A stretch of 64,000 nucleotides of DNA from Acidobacteriota bacterium (GCA_003223935.1 QHXQ01000019.1:124001-188000), one strand, 5' to 3'. Counted from the stretch's first letter, positions 6,805-16,033 are shown. Numbers and translations: made by a program. The notes: generated from the sequence alone by a model not told the origin.

Positions 6805-9800
6805 ATGCGTGTTTCGTTTAGCCGCACCCGTCCGGTCGTGTCCGTCCGGCGCAAACTCATCGTCCTCTTCGCCGTCATCGCGGCTGTACTCATCAGCCTG
6901 CCATTAACGCTGCTCATCGCACCGCGCGTCGCCGCGCAAAAAGGCGCTAAGCGGCCAGTGAAACCGAGCGTCAACATCAACACGCTGGGGTCGCCCATCA
7001 CGCAGAATTTCGACACGCTTGCCACCAGCGGCACGGCGAACACTTGGACGGACGATACGACGCTCCCCGGCTGGTACTCGCAGTTCAGCGCCGTAACTAC
7101 CAACCCGACAACTTATCGCGCGGACACCGGAACTTCTAACACCGGCGCGATCTATAGCTACGGCATAGCCGGCACAAACCCAGTTACCGACCGCGCGTTC
7201 GGCTCGGTCGCCTCGGGCACACCGGGCGACATCTTCAACGCCTTGAAGCTGACCAACAATACAGGCTCGACGATCACTTCGCTCGACATCAGTTACACGG
7301 GCGAGCAGTGGCGCAACGGCGGCAACACGAGCGCACAGCAACTAGATTTCCAATATCAAGTGGCCAACGCAGGCACGATCACGGACGCCAACACACCTAC
7401 GACCGGCTGGACGGACTTCGACACGCTCGATTTCGTCAGCCCCACGACGGGCGCAACCGCAGCCGCCCTCGATGGCAACGCGGCAGCCAATCGCACGGCC
7501 AAATCAGCCAACCTGCCCGTGACCGTGAACAACGGTCAGGAAATCTGGCTCCGTTGGAAGGATACGAACGACGCTGGCAACGACCATGGCCTTGCGATTG
7601 ATGACTTCTCCGTGACCGCCAACGGCGGCGTTGCGACGCCAACGCTCAACATCAACGACGTGGCGATGGCAGAGGGCAACAGCGGTCAGACGGCCTTCAA
7701 CTTTACCGTCAGTCTGACTGCGCCTGCGGGTGCGGGCGGCGTCACCTTCAACGTGGACACGGCCGATGGCACGGCGACCACAGCCGACAACGACTACGTC
7801 GCCCTCCACACGACCGGCAGCATCAGTTCAGGCAATACCTCAACAAACGTCACCGTGCAGGTCAACGGCGATATGACGGTTGAACCGAACGAGACCTTCT
7901 TCGTCAATATCTCGAACATCTCCGGCGCGACCGCAGGCGACAAGCAAGGGCAGGGCACGATCCAAAACGACGACGCGACGCTCACACCGATCTACACAAT
8001 TCAAGGCAGCGGCGCGACCTCGCCACTTGCGGGCCAGAGTGTTACGACTTCCGGTGTCGTGACCGGCATCAAGGCGGGTTCGAGCGGCGGCTTCTTCATT
8101 CAAGACCCGAACAGCGACGGTAATACGACGACCTCAGACGGCATCTTCGTCTTCACCGGCAGTTCTTTGCCCGCAGGCGCGGTCATCACTAACAGCGTGC
8201 AGGTCTCCGGCACGGTCAGCGAATTCATCCCTTCAGCCGATCCGAATCAGAAGCCTTTGACGGAACTGAGCGGCACGATCAACGTGGTCGTGTTGGCGAC
8301 GGGGCAAACGCTGCCCGCGCCGGTCACGATCACAGCCGCCGACACGCAGGTCAACGATCTCAACAACCTTGAGAAGTATGAAGGCATGCGCGTGAGCGTT
8401 CCATCACTCACGGTGGTTGCGCCGACGCAAGGAACGATCACAGAGCCGAGCGCGACCGTCGTCTCAAACGGCGTCTTCTACGGCGTCGTCACTGGCGTCG
8501 CGCGTCCGTTCCGCGAGCCGGGCATCAACGCCTCCGATTCATTGCCTGCGGGTGCACCCGCCAACGTCCCACGCTTCGACGAAAATCCTGAGCGGATTCG
8601 CGTGGACAGCGACGCGCAACCCGGCACGACCGTGCTCGATGTGGCGGCCGGCACTGTGCTCACAAACGTCGTCGGCGAACTCGATTACGCTTTTCGCACT
8701 TACACGATTGATCCCGAAGCAGCCAGTCCGCCGACGGTCGGCACGCAACCCGGCGCGACGCCCGCGCCCGTAGCATTCACCAACGAACTGAAGATCGCTT
8801 CCTTCAACATGGAGCGCTTCTTCGACACGGTGAACGACCCGAACAACCCCAACGATCCCATCCTGACCCAAGCCGCCTTTGACAAGCGACTCAGCAAGGC
8901 GTCGCAGATCATACGCACCATCCAACGCCTGCCCGACGTGATCGGCGTCGAAGAGATGGAGAACCTGACGACCCTGCAAGCGGTCGCCGCCAAGGTCAAC
9001 AGCGACGAACAGGGCGCGAGCGGCGTCGACCCGAACTATGTGGCTTACCTCGTCGAAGGCAACGACATAGGCGGCATAGACGTGGGCTTCCTCGTCAAAC
9101 AGTCGCGCGTCTCTGTGACGAGCGTCACGCAGATCGAATTGGCCGGCTGTGACCACGTGACGGCCTCCACTTGCTATAACTACACCAACCCGAACAACGG
9201 GCAGCCGGACATCTTGAACGACCGTCCGCCGCTCGTCCTGCTGGCGACAGTCCCGCGCCCCAACGGCGGCACGTTCGCCTTCACGGTCATCGTCAATCAC
9301 CTGCGCTCGCTCTCCGGCATTGACGATCCGACGGACGGCAATCGCATCCGCACCAAGCGGCGTGCGCAAGCAGAATTTCTCGCCAACTTCATTCAGGCAC
9401 GACAGGTAGCCGACCCGACCGAGAAGATCATCTCTGTCGGCGACTACAACGCATTCCAACTCAACGATGGCTACGTGGATGTGATCGGCACGATCAAGGG
9501 CACGCCCGCCCCGCCCGATCAAGTGGTGCTGGCGAGCAGCGATCTCGTCAATCCCGATCTGACCGACCTAGTTGACACGCTCCCGGCCGACCAACGCTAT
9601 TCGTTCAGCTTCGACGGTAACGCGCAGGTGCTCGACCACATCATCGTCAACCAACCCGCGCTCGCGCTCGTTAACCGTTTCACCTACGCGCGCGACGACG
9701 CCGATTTCCCCGTCAAGAATTACGAGAACCCGAACGAACTGCGGCTCTCGGATCACGACCAGCCGGTCGTTTATCTCTCGCTCGGCTCGCCGCTCATCAT

Positions 9801-10935
9801 CAGCGAGTTTCGCTTGCATGGCGCGAACGGCTCGACTGATGAATACGCAGAGCTGTACAACAACTCGGCCGCACCGCTCACGGTCAACGCCGTTGACGGC
9901 ACTAATGGCTGGACGCTCGCTTACACGGACAGCACAGGCGCGTCTGCTTTGAGTTTGGTTACCATCCCGAACGGAACGGTCATTCCGGCGCACGGGCACT
10001 TCTTGATCGCAAACGACGGCAGCGCACCTGCTCCCAGCTTCTTCAAACTCGGTGAGGCGATCAAACCGAACTTAGTGTCATCGGGCTATAGCTTGAGCAG
10101 CTATGCGGCGGCTGACATGAGTTACGGCGGCGACATCCCAGCCGCTGGCGCGCTCGCGCTCTTCCAAACCGGCAGCGCCGCGAATTTCTCCACCGCAACG
10201 CGCCTCGACGCGGTCAGTCTAAACAACGGCTCCGGCACGTTCTCCAGTCTCTTCCGCGAAGGCACGAGCTTGCCTTCGCCCGGCGCAAACGACGGGCAGT
10301 ACGCCTTCGTGCGCAAACTAACTTCGGGTACGCCGCAGGACACGGACAACAACGCCGCCGATTTCGTCTTCATCTCGACGAACGCCGGTTCTTACGGCGG
10401 GGTGCAGTCGCAACTAGGCGCGCCGGGGCCGGAAGACACAGTCAGCCCAATCCAACGCAACGCACAGATCAAAGCTTCGCTCATTGAGCCGCAATCGTCA
10501 TCGAGCGTTGCGCCCAATCGCGTGCGTGATTTCACGACCGTCACCAACGGTTCGCAAGGCACGCTCTCGATCCGGCGGCGCTTCATCAACAACACCGGCG
10601 CAACCGTCACGCGGCTACGCTTCCGCATTGTGGACATCACGACCTTGAATAGTCCGGGTTACGTGCCCGGTGGTGGTCAAGCAGACATCCGTGCCATTGA
10701 CGGTGCAAACTTCAGTATCACGACCAGTCGGGGCATGTTGACCGTGTTGGGCACGACCGTCGAACAACCGGCTCCGCTCACGCAGCCAAACGGTGGCGGG
10801 CTGAACTCAACCGTCACGGTCGCCATTCCCGGCGGGGCGCTCGCGGACGGCATGACCATAGACGTGCACTTCCTGCTCGGCATACAGCAAGGCGGCACCT
10901 ATCGCTTCTTCATCAACGTTGAAGCGCTACCGTAG
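6805..10935 (+). CDS. Secreted ExeM/NucH-type nuclease with Calx-beta and lamin-tail domains
   Basis: A 1376-residue exported protein. It has an N-terminal signal segment (residues ~15-45), a beta-sandwich region, a Calx-beta domain (about 280-390), an OB-fold as in YhcR/NucH nucleases (about 395-500), and an endonuclease/exonuclease/phosphatase domain (about 655-990). The last carries the expected catalytic motifs: IASFNMERFF, GVEEMEN, NHLRS, VGDYNAF, LDHIIVN and SDHDQP. A lamin-tail domain (PLIISEFRLHG...) and a ~170-residue beta-rich C-terminal domain follow. This domain set is that of extracellular DNases that scavenge DNA. The AGAAAGG ribosome site precedes the ATG at 6805. Low-cysteine, Asn/Thr-rich composition fits a secreted protein. 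Confidence 0.88.
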   Translation: MRVSFSRTRPVVSVRRKLIVLFAVIAAVLISLPLTLLIAPRVAAQKGAKRPVKPSVNINTLGSPITQNFDTLATSGTANTWTDDTTLPGWYSQFSAVTTNPTTYRADTGTSNTGAIYSYGIAGTNPVTDRAFGSVASGTPGDIFNALKLTNNTGSTITSLDISYTGEQWRNGGNTSAQQLDFQYQVANAGTITDANTPTTGWTDFDTLDFVSPTTGATAAALDGNAAANRTAKSANLPVTVNNGQEIWLRWKDTNDAGNDHGLAIDDFSVTANGGVATPTLNINDVAMAEGNSGQTAFNFTVSLTAPAGAGGVTFNVDTADGTATTADNDYVALHTTGSISSGNTSTNVTVQVNGDMTVEPNETFFVNISNISGATAGDKQGQGTIQNDDATLTPIYTIQGSGATSPLAGQSVTTSGVVTGIKAGSSGGFFIQDPNSDGNTTTSDGIFVFTGSSLPAGAVITNSVQVSGTVSEFIPSADPNQKPLTELSGTINVVVLATGQTLPAPVTITAADTQVNDLNNLEKYEGMRVSVPSLTVVAPTQGTITEPSATVVSNGVFYGVVTGVARPFREPGINASDSLPAGAPANVPRFDENPERIRVDSDAQPGTTVLDVAAGTVLTNVVGELDYAFRTYTIDPEAASPPTVGTQPGATPAPVAFTNELKIASFNMERFFDTVNDPNNPNDPILTQAAFDKRLSKASQIIRTIQRLPDVIGVEEMENLTTLQAVAAKVNSDEQGASGVDPNYVAYLVEGNDIGGIDVGFLVKQSRVSVTSVTQIELAGCDHVTASTCYNYTNPNNGQPDILNDRPPLVLLATVPRPNGGTFAFTVIVNHLRSLSGIDDPTDGNRIRTKRRAQAEFLANFIQARQVADPTEKIISVGDYNAFQLNDGYVDVIGTIKGTPAPPDQVVLASSDLVNPDLTDLVDTLPADQRYSFSFDGNAQVLDHIIVNQPALALVNRFTYARDDADFPVKNYENPNELRLSDHDQPVVYLSLGSPLIISEFRLHGANGSTDEYAELYNNSAAPLTVNAVDGTNGWTLAYTDSTGASALSLVTIPNGTVIPAHGHFLIANDGSAPAPSFFKLGEAIKPNLVSSGYSLSSYAAADMSYGGDIPAAGALALFQTGSAANFSTATRLDAVSLNNGSGTFSSLFREGTSLPSPGANDGQYAFVRKLTSGTPQDTDNNAADFVFISTNAGSYGGVQSQLGAPGPEDTVSPIQRNAQIKASLIEPQSSSSVAPNRVRDFTTVTNGSQGTLSIRRRFINNTGATVTRLRFRIVDITTLNSPGYVPGGGQADIRAIDGANFSITTSRGMLTVLGTTVEQPAPLTQPNGGGLNSTVTVAIPGGALADGMTIDVHFLLGIQQGGTYRFFINVEALP

Positions 10936-10966
10936 GGAACAGCAGTCCGTAAGCAGTTACCAGATA

Positions 10967-11036
10967 AACAGCAGGGTGCTGGTTGGTATGTTCTTCATTA
11001 GTTGATGAGGAATAAATCAACCAGCACCCTGCTGTT
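10967..11036. repeat. Long near-perfect inverted repeat between convergent genes
   Basis: A perfect 19-bp stem (AACAGCAGGGTGCTGGTTG and its complement) brackets 32 bases that form a second, imperfect hairpin (TTCTTCAT/ATGAGGAA). It sits between the 3' ends of the nuclease and the B2 protease genes and probably terminates both transcripts. It is longer than usual terminators and lacks a T-run. Confidence 0.75.
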
Positions 11037-11053
11037 AATTGGCCTACTGTTCT

Positions 11054-11512
11054 TTACGGGTAAGCATATGTCACAAGGTAAGTCGGCGGGCTGGTTTCAA
11101 AGATGGGTTGGCCATCGCGCTCAAGCCATGCGTGACCGTCGAGTAGCGCGCCACCTGTCTTGCGCACGCCAAAGAGGATGCGCGCCTCGATGCCATTGAG
11201 CGCAAGATAGCGTTGCAGCAACGGCGCACGTTTCCAACAGGTCGGCGTGAAGACGAACAGATCAAGACCGAGTAGTAGATCGACGAGTTGCGCGAGTCGT
11301 TCAGCCGTGAACGACTGAGCCGCATGTGCCGCGCGCGGCTCCATTACAACCAAGCGCAGCGCACGGGGCAACGGCAGCAGCCTCATCAGCACAGACAATA
11401 TCAACACCCAGCCCGCCATGCGCACAAGCAGCGCCGCCTCGCGCGGTTTGCGCCAGACAAAACTACCTGCCCGGAAAAATGCCTGAGCCAGCCTGCTAAG
11501 CATGTCGGACAT
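11054..11512 (-). CDS. Lasso peptide B2-type leader protease (transglutaminase-like)
   Basis: A 152-residue protein matching the PF13471 family in length and motifs. An N-terminal helical part has one strongly hydrophobic stretch (WVLILSVLMRLLPLP). The catalytic Cys92 lies in TPTCWKRAPLLQRYL, His127 in LLDGHAWLE and Asp133 in RDGQPIFE. B2 proteins cut the leader off lasso and related RiPP precursors with help from the RRE protein. No other RiPP gene is adjacent. It is the last gene of a minus-strand set after the VWA gene (17 bp gap), but the only partner system in the window is the locus at 1517-6577. ATG at 11512 is chosen because a longer start would overlap the VWA gene. Confidence 0.88.
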   Translation of the reverse strand: MSDMLSRLAQAFFRAGSFVWRKPREAALLVRMAGWVLILSVLMRLLPLPRALRLVVMEPRAAHAAQSFTAERLAQLVDLLLGLDLFVFTPTCWKRAPLLQRYLALNGIEARILFGVRKTGGALLDGHAWLERDGQPIFETSPPTYLVTYAYP

Positions 11513-11529
11513 GCGCCTGCGCGGATTCG

Positions 11530-12462
11530 TTAGTCTTTGGGCGCGCGATAGCCACGGCGCGTGCGCGCGTTTGCGTCCGTGCGCGCGAGTTTGATCTCGA
11601 TGGTGCGCCAACGGCCATCATGCGAGCGGTTCGTCGGCCGATAACTGACGGTGTACTGATTACTGAGTTCTTCGACGACAGCGGCGAACGCATCGCGCAA
11701 CTCTTTGCCACCGGGCGACGACAGATAACGCCCGCCACTGCGCGCAGCGAAGTGACTGAGCGCGGCCGAGCCGGCCGCCGTCTCAGACTTCATCGCGTTG
11801 CGATCCGAAAGATCGACTGTATAGATCGTAGCATTGGCTGCGAGCGCAGTATTAAGCGCCTTGTCGGCAGAGGCGGCACTGTGCGTGTCTGCGCCATCGG
11901 AGAGGACGACAATGGCGCGGCGTTTTTCCGGGCGCGCCGCCAAGTCGTGCGCCGCATGCACGATGGCGTCATTGAGTACGGTCAGTCCATCGGCGTTAAG
12001 GCCAAAGACGAGCGGATCAAGGTCGCGCGTGAAAGCGAAATCCTGCATCTGTCGCACATCGTTGTGAAAACTATAGACCGCGACATTGTCGTCCGTGCGC
12101 AAACCATCGAGAAAACGGATCGCCGCAGAGCGCGCGAGCGAAATGCGACCCTCCATGCTGCCGGAAATGTCGAGCAACAACGCCGCCGCGAACGGCGTCG
12201 CCTCCTCGCCAAAACCTGTAATCGTCTGCTCCCGTCCATCTTCAAAGACCTTGAAGTCTGCACGCTTCAGACCATGCAGGTACTCGCCCTGTTTATTTGT
12301 GACCGTCACATTGAGCACGACCAGATCGCTATTGACGCGCTCCACTTCGTCGTCCTGCGGGCGGGTGTGTGAGCGGACGGCGGGCGCGATGAGCGAGAGC
12401 AGGCAGATAAGCGTGAGCAGCCAGAGCGTCTGCGGGCGGGTTGGTTGTCGTTTCCTGTTCAT
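11530..12462 (-). CDS. Exported von Willebrand factor A protein, acidobacterial VWFA-related type
   Basis: A 310-residue protein with a signal peptide (LWLLTLICLLSLIAPAVRS). A short beta region (VVLNVTVTNKQGEYLHGL..DFKVFEDG) is typical of TIGR03436-type proteins that are strongly expanded in Acidobacteria. A VWA domain follows, with the MIDAS metal motif DISGSMEG and the later LSDGADTHS acidic loop. Such proteins bind protein partners through a Mg ion, outside the cytoplasm. It is in one run with the gene at 12479 upstream and the B2 protease downstream. The known role of the family is undefined. Confidence 0.88.
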   Translation of the reverse strand: MNRKRQPTRPQTLWLLTLICLLSLIAPAVRSHTRPQDDEVERVNSDLVVLNVTVTNKQGEYLHGLKRADFKVFEDGREQTITGFGEEATPFAAALLLDISGSMEGRISLARSAAIRFLDGLRTDDNVAVYSFHNDVRQMQDFAFTRDLDPLVFGLNADGLTVLNDAIVHAAHDLAARPEKRRAIVVLSDGADTHSAASADKALNTALAANATIYTVDLSDRNAMKSETAAGSAALSHFAARSGGRYLSSPGGKELRDAFAAVVEELSNQYTVSYRPTNRSHDGRWRTIEIKLARTDANARTRRGYRAPKD

Positions 12463-12478
12463 CTTCAGGAGACTGGCT

Positions 12479-13018
12479 TTAATGGGCGAGATTACGAGCG
12501 ATGCGTATGAGTGAAATCAGTTCATTGGCTTGCGTGATGACCCCGGCTGAGACGACCTGTCGCGGCGTCTTTTCGACGCACTTGCGCAACTCCTCCGTGA
12601 TGTCGGCCATGCGCGCAAGCGTCGCGGCCAAATCCTTCGGCGGGTTTTTCAACTCTTCTTCGTCATCTGAGCCGCCGGCTGCGCTGCGTATCTGGCGGGC
12701 CAACTTCTCCAGCCGGCCGAGTTTCTTTAATTCGCCTTGCCCAAGCGTCTTCTGCTGCTCGTATGCGGCGCGCAGTTCCGCACCCAATTGCGCGCTCTCC
12801 TTCGCATGTTCAATGTTCTGTTTATGCGAACTCTCGTCCCGCTTGATCTCAAGTTCGCGCAGCATATCTTGATTCACTTCCTGCGTCGGATTATTAGGGT
12901 CGTCTTGCGCGCTCATCGGCTTTTCATCTTTGACGATAGTGCGGCTTGGACCTTGCGCAGACGCAACGGAATAGAGCAGCCCAAGCGAGATCAGTAGTAA
13001 AGAGAGTTGACGAAGCAT
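12479..13018 (-). CDS. Exported hypothetical protein, helical
   Basis: A 179-residue protein of unknown function. It has a signal peptide (LRQLSLLLISLGLLYSVASAQ) and a charged, mostly helical body with a likely coiled-coil stretch (about residues 55-115, rich in Glu, Lys, Gln, Ala). One cysteine is present. ATG at 13018 fits the signal peptide; a start 27 bases upstream is possible. It lies 16 bp upstream of the VWA gene and likely shares its transcript. Confidence 0.7.
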   Translation of the reverse strand: MLRQLSLLLISLGLLYSVASAQGPSRTIVKDEKPMSAQDDPNNPTQEVNQDMLRELEIKRDESSHKQNIEHAKESAQLGAELRAAYEQQKTLGQGELKKLGRLEKLARQIRSAAGGSDDEEELKNPPKDLAATLARMADITEELRKCVEKTPRQVVSAGVITQANELISLIRIARNLAH

Positions 13019-13218
13019 CGAAGTATATCCGGCCGCAATTATCAAGATGGTGACGTAAGCGTGCCGCTTGCTCTGAAGCTGTAGCGGCTGCTACGAACTC
13101 TGTTGCTGACGACACTGTGACGACACGCAGGCGCGTTTAGGTTGTCTGCGCCTTGCGATGTTGCCGGGTCGAAGGCATGTCTAATTATTTAAGTAATAGC
13201 CGCGCATCGCTTGAGTCG

Positions 13219-13260
13219 TAGCTTTAATCCCGGTCGTCGTGCCGACTCGTAAAGTTATAC
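13219..13260 (+). repeat. Shared intergenic element, copy A
   Basis: Contains GCTTTAA, then GTCGTCGTGCCGACT, then AAAGTTA. TAGCTTT can pair with AAAGTTA around an inner GTCG/CGAC stem. Closely similar sequences occur at 35436-35478 and, inverted, at 62171-62217. The surrounding 13019-13276 gap has no gene. Confidence 0.7.
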
Positions 13261-13276
13261 CTGAGAAACGGAGCTT

Positions 13277-13894
13277 CTAGTGAATGGGGATCGGATTATC
13301 CGGCGTGTTCAGAAACCCGTCGCCATTGCCTTTCTGTTTGGGCACGATCACAATTTTAGTCTCTCCTTGCGGCGCTTCCAGAGGCCGGCGCGTGCCGGCC
13401 TCAGACTTAAAAGCGATCTCCGCATTGCGCCCTGCGCTGAACAGACGCACGATGCGCGTCGCGCTCCATTGGTGCGAAGGGATGGTCAGAGAATAATGGC
13501 CCTCTTCGCCGGGATTGAGACTGGCAGGCTCAAGCTTAATCTGTTGCGCCTTCAGAGTCTCGCCCGCGCGCGGAATTAGCTGAATCTCCAAACTTAGGTT
13601 GTCTATTCTCGTGTTCGAGATATTGCGCACGACGCCGCCGATCAACGCTTCGCCGCCTTGCAATCGCGCCTCATCCTCGAACACCTGCGCTTCAACTGGA
13701 GCTTTCTTCTTCGCCTCCTGCGCGGCTTGCTGAGCTGCAAGCGCCTGCTGCTTGTGTCGTCGCTGCAAGACAAAATAACCCGTGAGTAGTGCGCCCGTTA
13801 CTGCCAAGGCACAGACCACCGCACCGACCTTAATCCACGGTGACTTTCGTTCCTCAACCGTGAAGTGAAATTCCTTTGAGGAGTTATAAGACAA
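13277..13894 (-). CDS. Membrane-anchored hypothetical protein with beta-sandwich-like domain
   Basis: A 205-residue protein with a short cytoplasmic N-terminus, one membrane helix (VGAVVCALAVTGALLTGYFVL) and an Ala/Gln/Lys-rich coiled linker (~48-68). The remaining domain (GGVVRNISNTRIDNLSLEIQL ... LNPGEEGHYSLTIPS) resembles FxLYD/DUF3426-like domains that carry NISN-type motifs. The last ~30 residues are disordered. It probably sits on the outer face of the inner membrane. No function can be assigned. Transcribed on its own between two non-coding gaps. Confidence 0.68.
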   Translation of the reverse strand: MSYNSSKEFHFTVEERKSPWIKVGAVVCALAVTGALLTGYFVLQRRHKQQALAAQQAAQEAKKKAPVEAQVFEDEARLQGGEALIGGVVRNISNTRIDNLSLEIQLIPRAGETLKAQQIKLEPASLNPGEEGHYSLTIPSHQWSATRIVRLFSAGRNAEIAFKSEAGTRRPLEAPQGETKIVIVPKQKGNGDGFLNTPDNPIPIH

Positions 13895-13985
13895 GAGCTT
13901 AACTACCTTTCACGAGCTTGAAAATCAGTTCAGATGATACTTTAACTATCTCCTGCCAACGGCTGATAACGCAGTATCTTGTCGT

Positions 13986-14648
13986 TTACGGCTCGGATTC
14001 CTTTTGCGGCTGATGACCCGGCGCAGGCGCGCCTGTGATCTTTTCAATAAGTGCTTCCAGAAAGTCTTGCTCGGCTGCGCCACTGCTGCGCAGGCTGATC
14101 CACTCAGCCCCGGCTGCGCCGTCGCTCCGCCCCTCGACGCGCGCGTTGATGGAGACGTTAGTGTTCGCGCCGTCAACCGGCTGCACCTCGACGATCAATG
14201 TGTAACGCCCTTGCGACCAGCCTCGCGTCGAGTCGTTCGGCAGATCGGCATAGCGGTTCAGTTCAGTCACGGCGACGACAGCGCCTTTGACGAACCTGTA
14301 AGGCTGACTGATCAAAATACCTTCATCGGGTTTCGACACGCTCGTGTCGAGGATGAGGTTGCGCTCGCGCATCAATTCCTGCGCAGTGCGTAGCACCGCA
14401 TCGCGGCGCGCGACGAAGTGATACGGGTTAGGTAGCGGCGGCGGCGCGGGCGTGCGGCCACCGCCAAAGTCTATGCCGCGCCCCGTCCCTGTACTCTGAT
14501 TCCGGCCGTTGTTGCCCGGTTGCCGGTCGCTGCCCGTGTCGCGTATGCGACCCGTCTGCGTGTCCACACCTTTGCCTTGATTGTCCTGCGCCTGCGCAGT
14601 GACGGCTGCCACAGCGCAAAAGAGTAAGAGAGATAAAAGCAGTTTCAT
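13986..14648 (-). CDS. Exported hypothetical protein
   Basis: A 220-residue protein with a signal peptide (MKLLLSLLLFCAVAAVTAQA), a Gly/Asn/Arg/Pro-rich linker (~25-75) and a folded domain (~75-205) beginning NPYHFVARRDAVLRTAQEL. The domain has an alternating alpha/beta pattern like small periplasmic lipoprotein domains, but there is no lipobox Cys. ATG at 14648 lies 9 bases after AGGGTGGG, the best ribosome site. It is upstream of no clear partner; mltG lies behind it on the same strand. Not recognised further. Confidence 0.68.
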   Translation of the reverse strand: MKLLLSLLLFCAVAAVTAQAQDNQGKGVDTQTGRIRDTGSDRQPGNNGRNQSTGTGRGIDFGGGRTPAPPPLPNPYHFVARRDAVLRTAQELMRERNLILDTSVSKPDEGILISQPYRFVKGAVVAVTELNRYADLPNDSTRGWSQGRYTLIVEVQPVDGANTNVSINARVEGRSDGAAGAEWISLRSSGAAEQDFLEALIEKITGAPAPGHQPQKESEP

Positions 14649-14789
14649 GGTTAGCATCCCACCCTTGTTTACCACGGCACTAATGATCAAACGGGGGACA
14701 CGGGGAGCATAAAGCAACGCATGTGTGATTTCAAGAGGATGACGACAGCCGATCGCAAATGAATCTCGCTTTCACATAAAAGCAACTCT

Positions 14790-15893
14790 CTATTGATTGC
14801 CGTTATCGTTCGTAGCATTTTGATTATTGTTGCCGTTTGCAGCGCTTGCGTCGCGCTGCCGCTCCCAGTTGCGCAACGCCTGCACGCCACGTTGAAAGTC
14901 CGACTCGTTACTATAGAAATTGTGTGCACCATCGTCGCGCGCCGGCTCGCGGACGTAGTAGAGATAATCCGTCGGAGTCGGCGCGAGGGCGGCCGAGAGT
15001 GAGCGCGCGTGCGGCGAAGCAATCGGCCCCGGCGGCAGCCCCTTAACCTTGCGCGTGTTGTAGGGCGAGTTGCGATCAAGATCGCTCTGATAGACTTTAC
15101 CGTCGCCGCGCCACTTGCCTGCGAGCTTCGAGGCGTAGATCACAGTCGAGTCAACGCCGAGCGGGATGCCGCGTTCGAGCCGATTGTAAATGACTGAAGC
15201 GATCACGGGTCGCTCCTCTTTCAACTTCGCTTCGGTTTCGATGAGAGACGCGACGGTCACGATCTCATGTACGCTCTTGCCTTGTGCGCGGGCCTGATCG
15301 GCCAAGCCGTCTGTCCAGACTTGGCGAAAACGCTGCACCATCGTCGCGATCACCTGCCGAGGCGTAGTATTGGGCGGAAAGCTATAGGTGTCTGGATAGA
15401 GATAGCCTTCGAGGCTGCGCGCCGTCGGATCGATGTCGCTGATGGCGCTCGTGTCGTCCATCAAGGCGAGCGCCTCGTTGGCGTCTGTGAGTTTGAGGTC
15501 GGGCAGGCGGGCCATAGCGCTGGCGATGTCCCAGCGCGTCCAGCCTTCGATGACGGTGAAGCGACCGAGCCGTTGTTGACCCTCTTCGAGTTTGCGCAGG
15601 GCTGTGAGCGGCGTGATAGGTGAAGGGAAGCGATACTCGCCGGCCTTGAGGCGCGGCCCTGCGCCCGTCAGCTTGATGTAGAGGCGCAAAGGCCAGCCGC
15701 GTCTGATAACGCCGGATTGGTGTAGCATCTCGACAATCTCATCCGAAGATAAGCCGTGCGGGATTTCGATGTAGTCGTCAGCGCGTGTGTGCTCGAAGGG
15801 CGCACGCAGTTCGTGACGCAGCCAGAGCGCGAAGCCGCCAGCGCAGAGAGCAAACGTGATGGTGAGCAAGAGAAAAGCGCGAATTAGTTTCAT
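14790..15893 (-). CDS. mltG: Endolytic murein transglycosylase MltG
   Basis: A 367-residue YceG/MltG-family protein. One N-terminal membrane helix (AFLLLTITFALCAGGFALWL) anchors it in the inner membrane. A LysM-like region follows, then the catalytic domain with LEGYLYPDTYSF, IVTVASLIETEAK (the catalytic Glu is E in LIE or ETE by family), VIYNRL, PLGVDSTVIYA and SPYNTRKVKGLPPGPIASP, all family signatures. MltG cuts nascent glycan strands and limits their length. The Asn/Gln-rich tail (NGNNNQNATNDNGNQ) is an unusual disordered extension. It is downstream of ruvX on the same strand, as in many bacteria. Confidence 0.96.
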   Translation of the reverse strand: MKLIRAFLLLTITFALCAGGFALWLRHELRAPFEHTRADDYIEIPHGLSSDEIVEMLHQSGVIRRGWPLRLYIKLTGAGPRLKAGEYRFPSPITPLTALRKLEEGQQRLGRFTVIEGWTRWDIASAMARLPDLKLTDANEALALMDDTSAISDIDPTARSLEGYLYPDTYSFPPNTTPRQVIATMVQRFRQVWTDGLADQARAQGKSVHEIVTVASLIETEAKLKEERPVIASVIYNRLERGIPLGVDSTVIYASKLAGKWRGDGKVYQSDLDRNSPYNTRKVKGLPPGPIASPHARSLSAALAPTPTDYLYYVREPARDDGAHNFYSNESDFQRGVQALRNWERQRDASAANGNNNQNATNDNGNQ

Positions 15894-16033
15894 CAATGAA
15901 GCCGAATATGAACGAGGCCAAATTTGAAACCGCAAAAGTACGCGAAGCAAGACGAAATAAATTCACCGCTATCAGGGCAATTTCTGCTGAATTGATAGTC
16001 AGACACAACCCTTTGACAGCTCAAACAGCCGAT

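Noticed and set aside
8539..9522. 327-codon minus-strand frame inside the nuclease gene
   Set aside because: Mirrors the nuclease catalytic domain; no ribosome site or recognisable domain.
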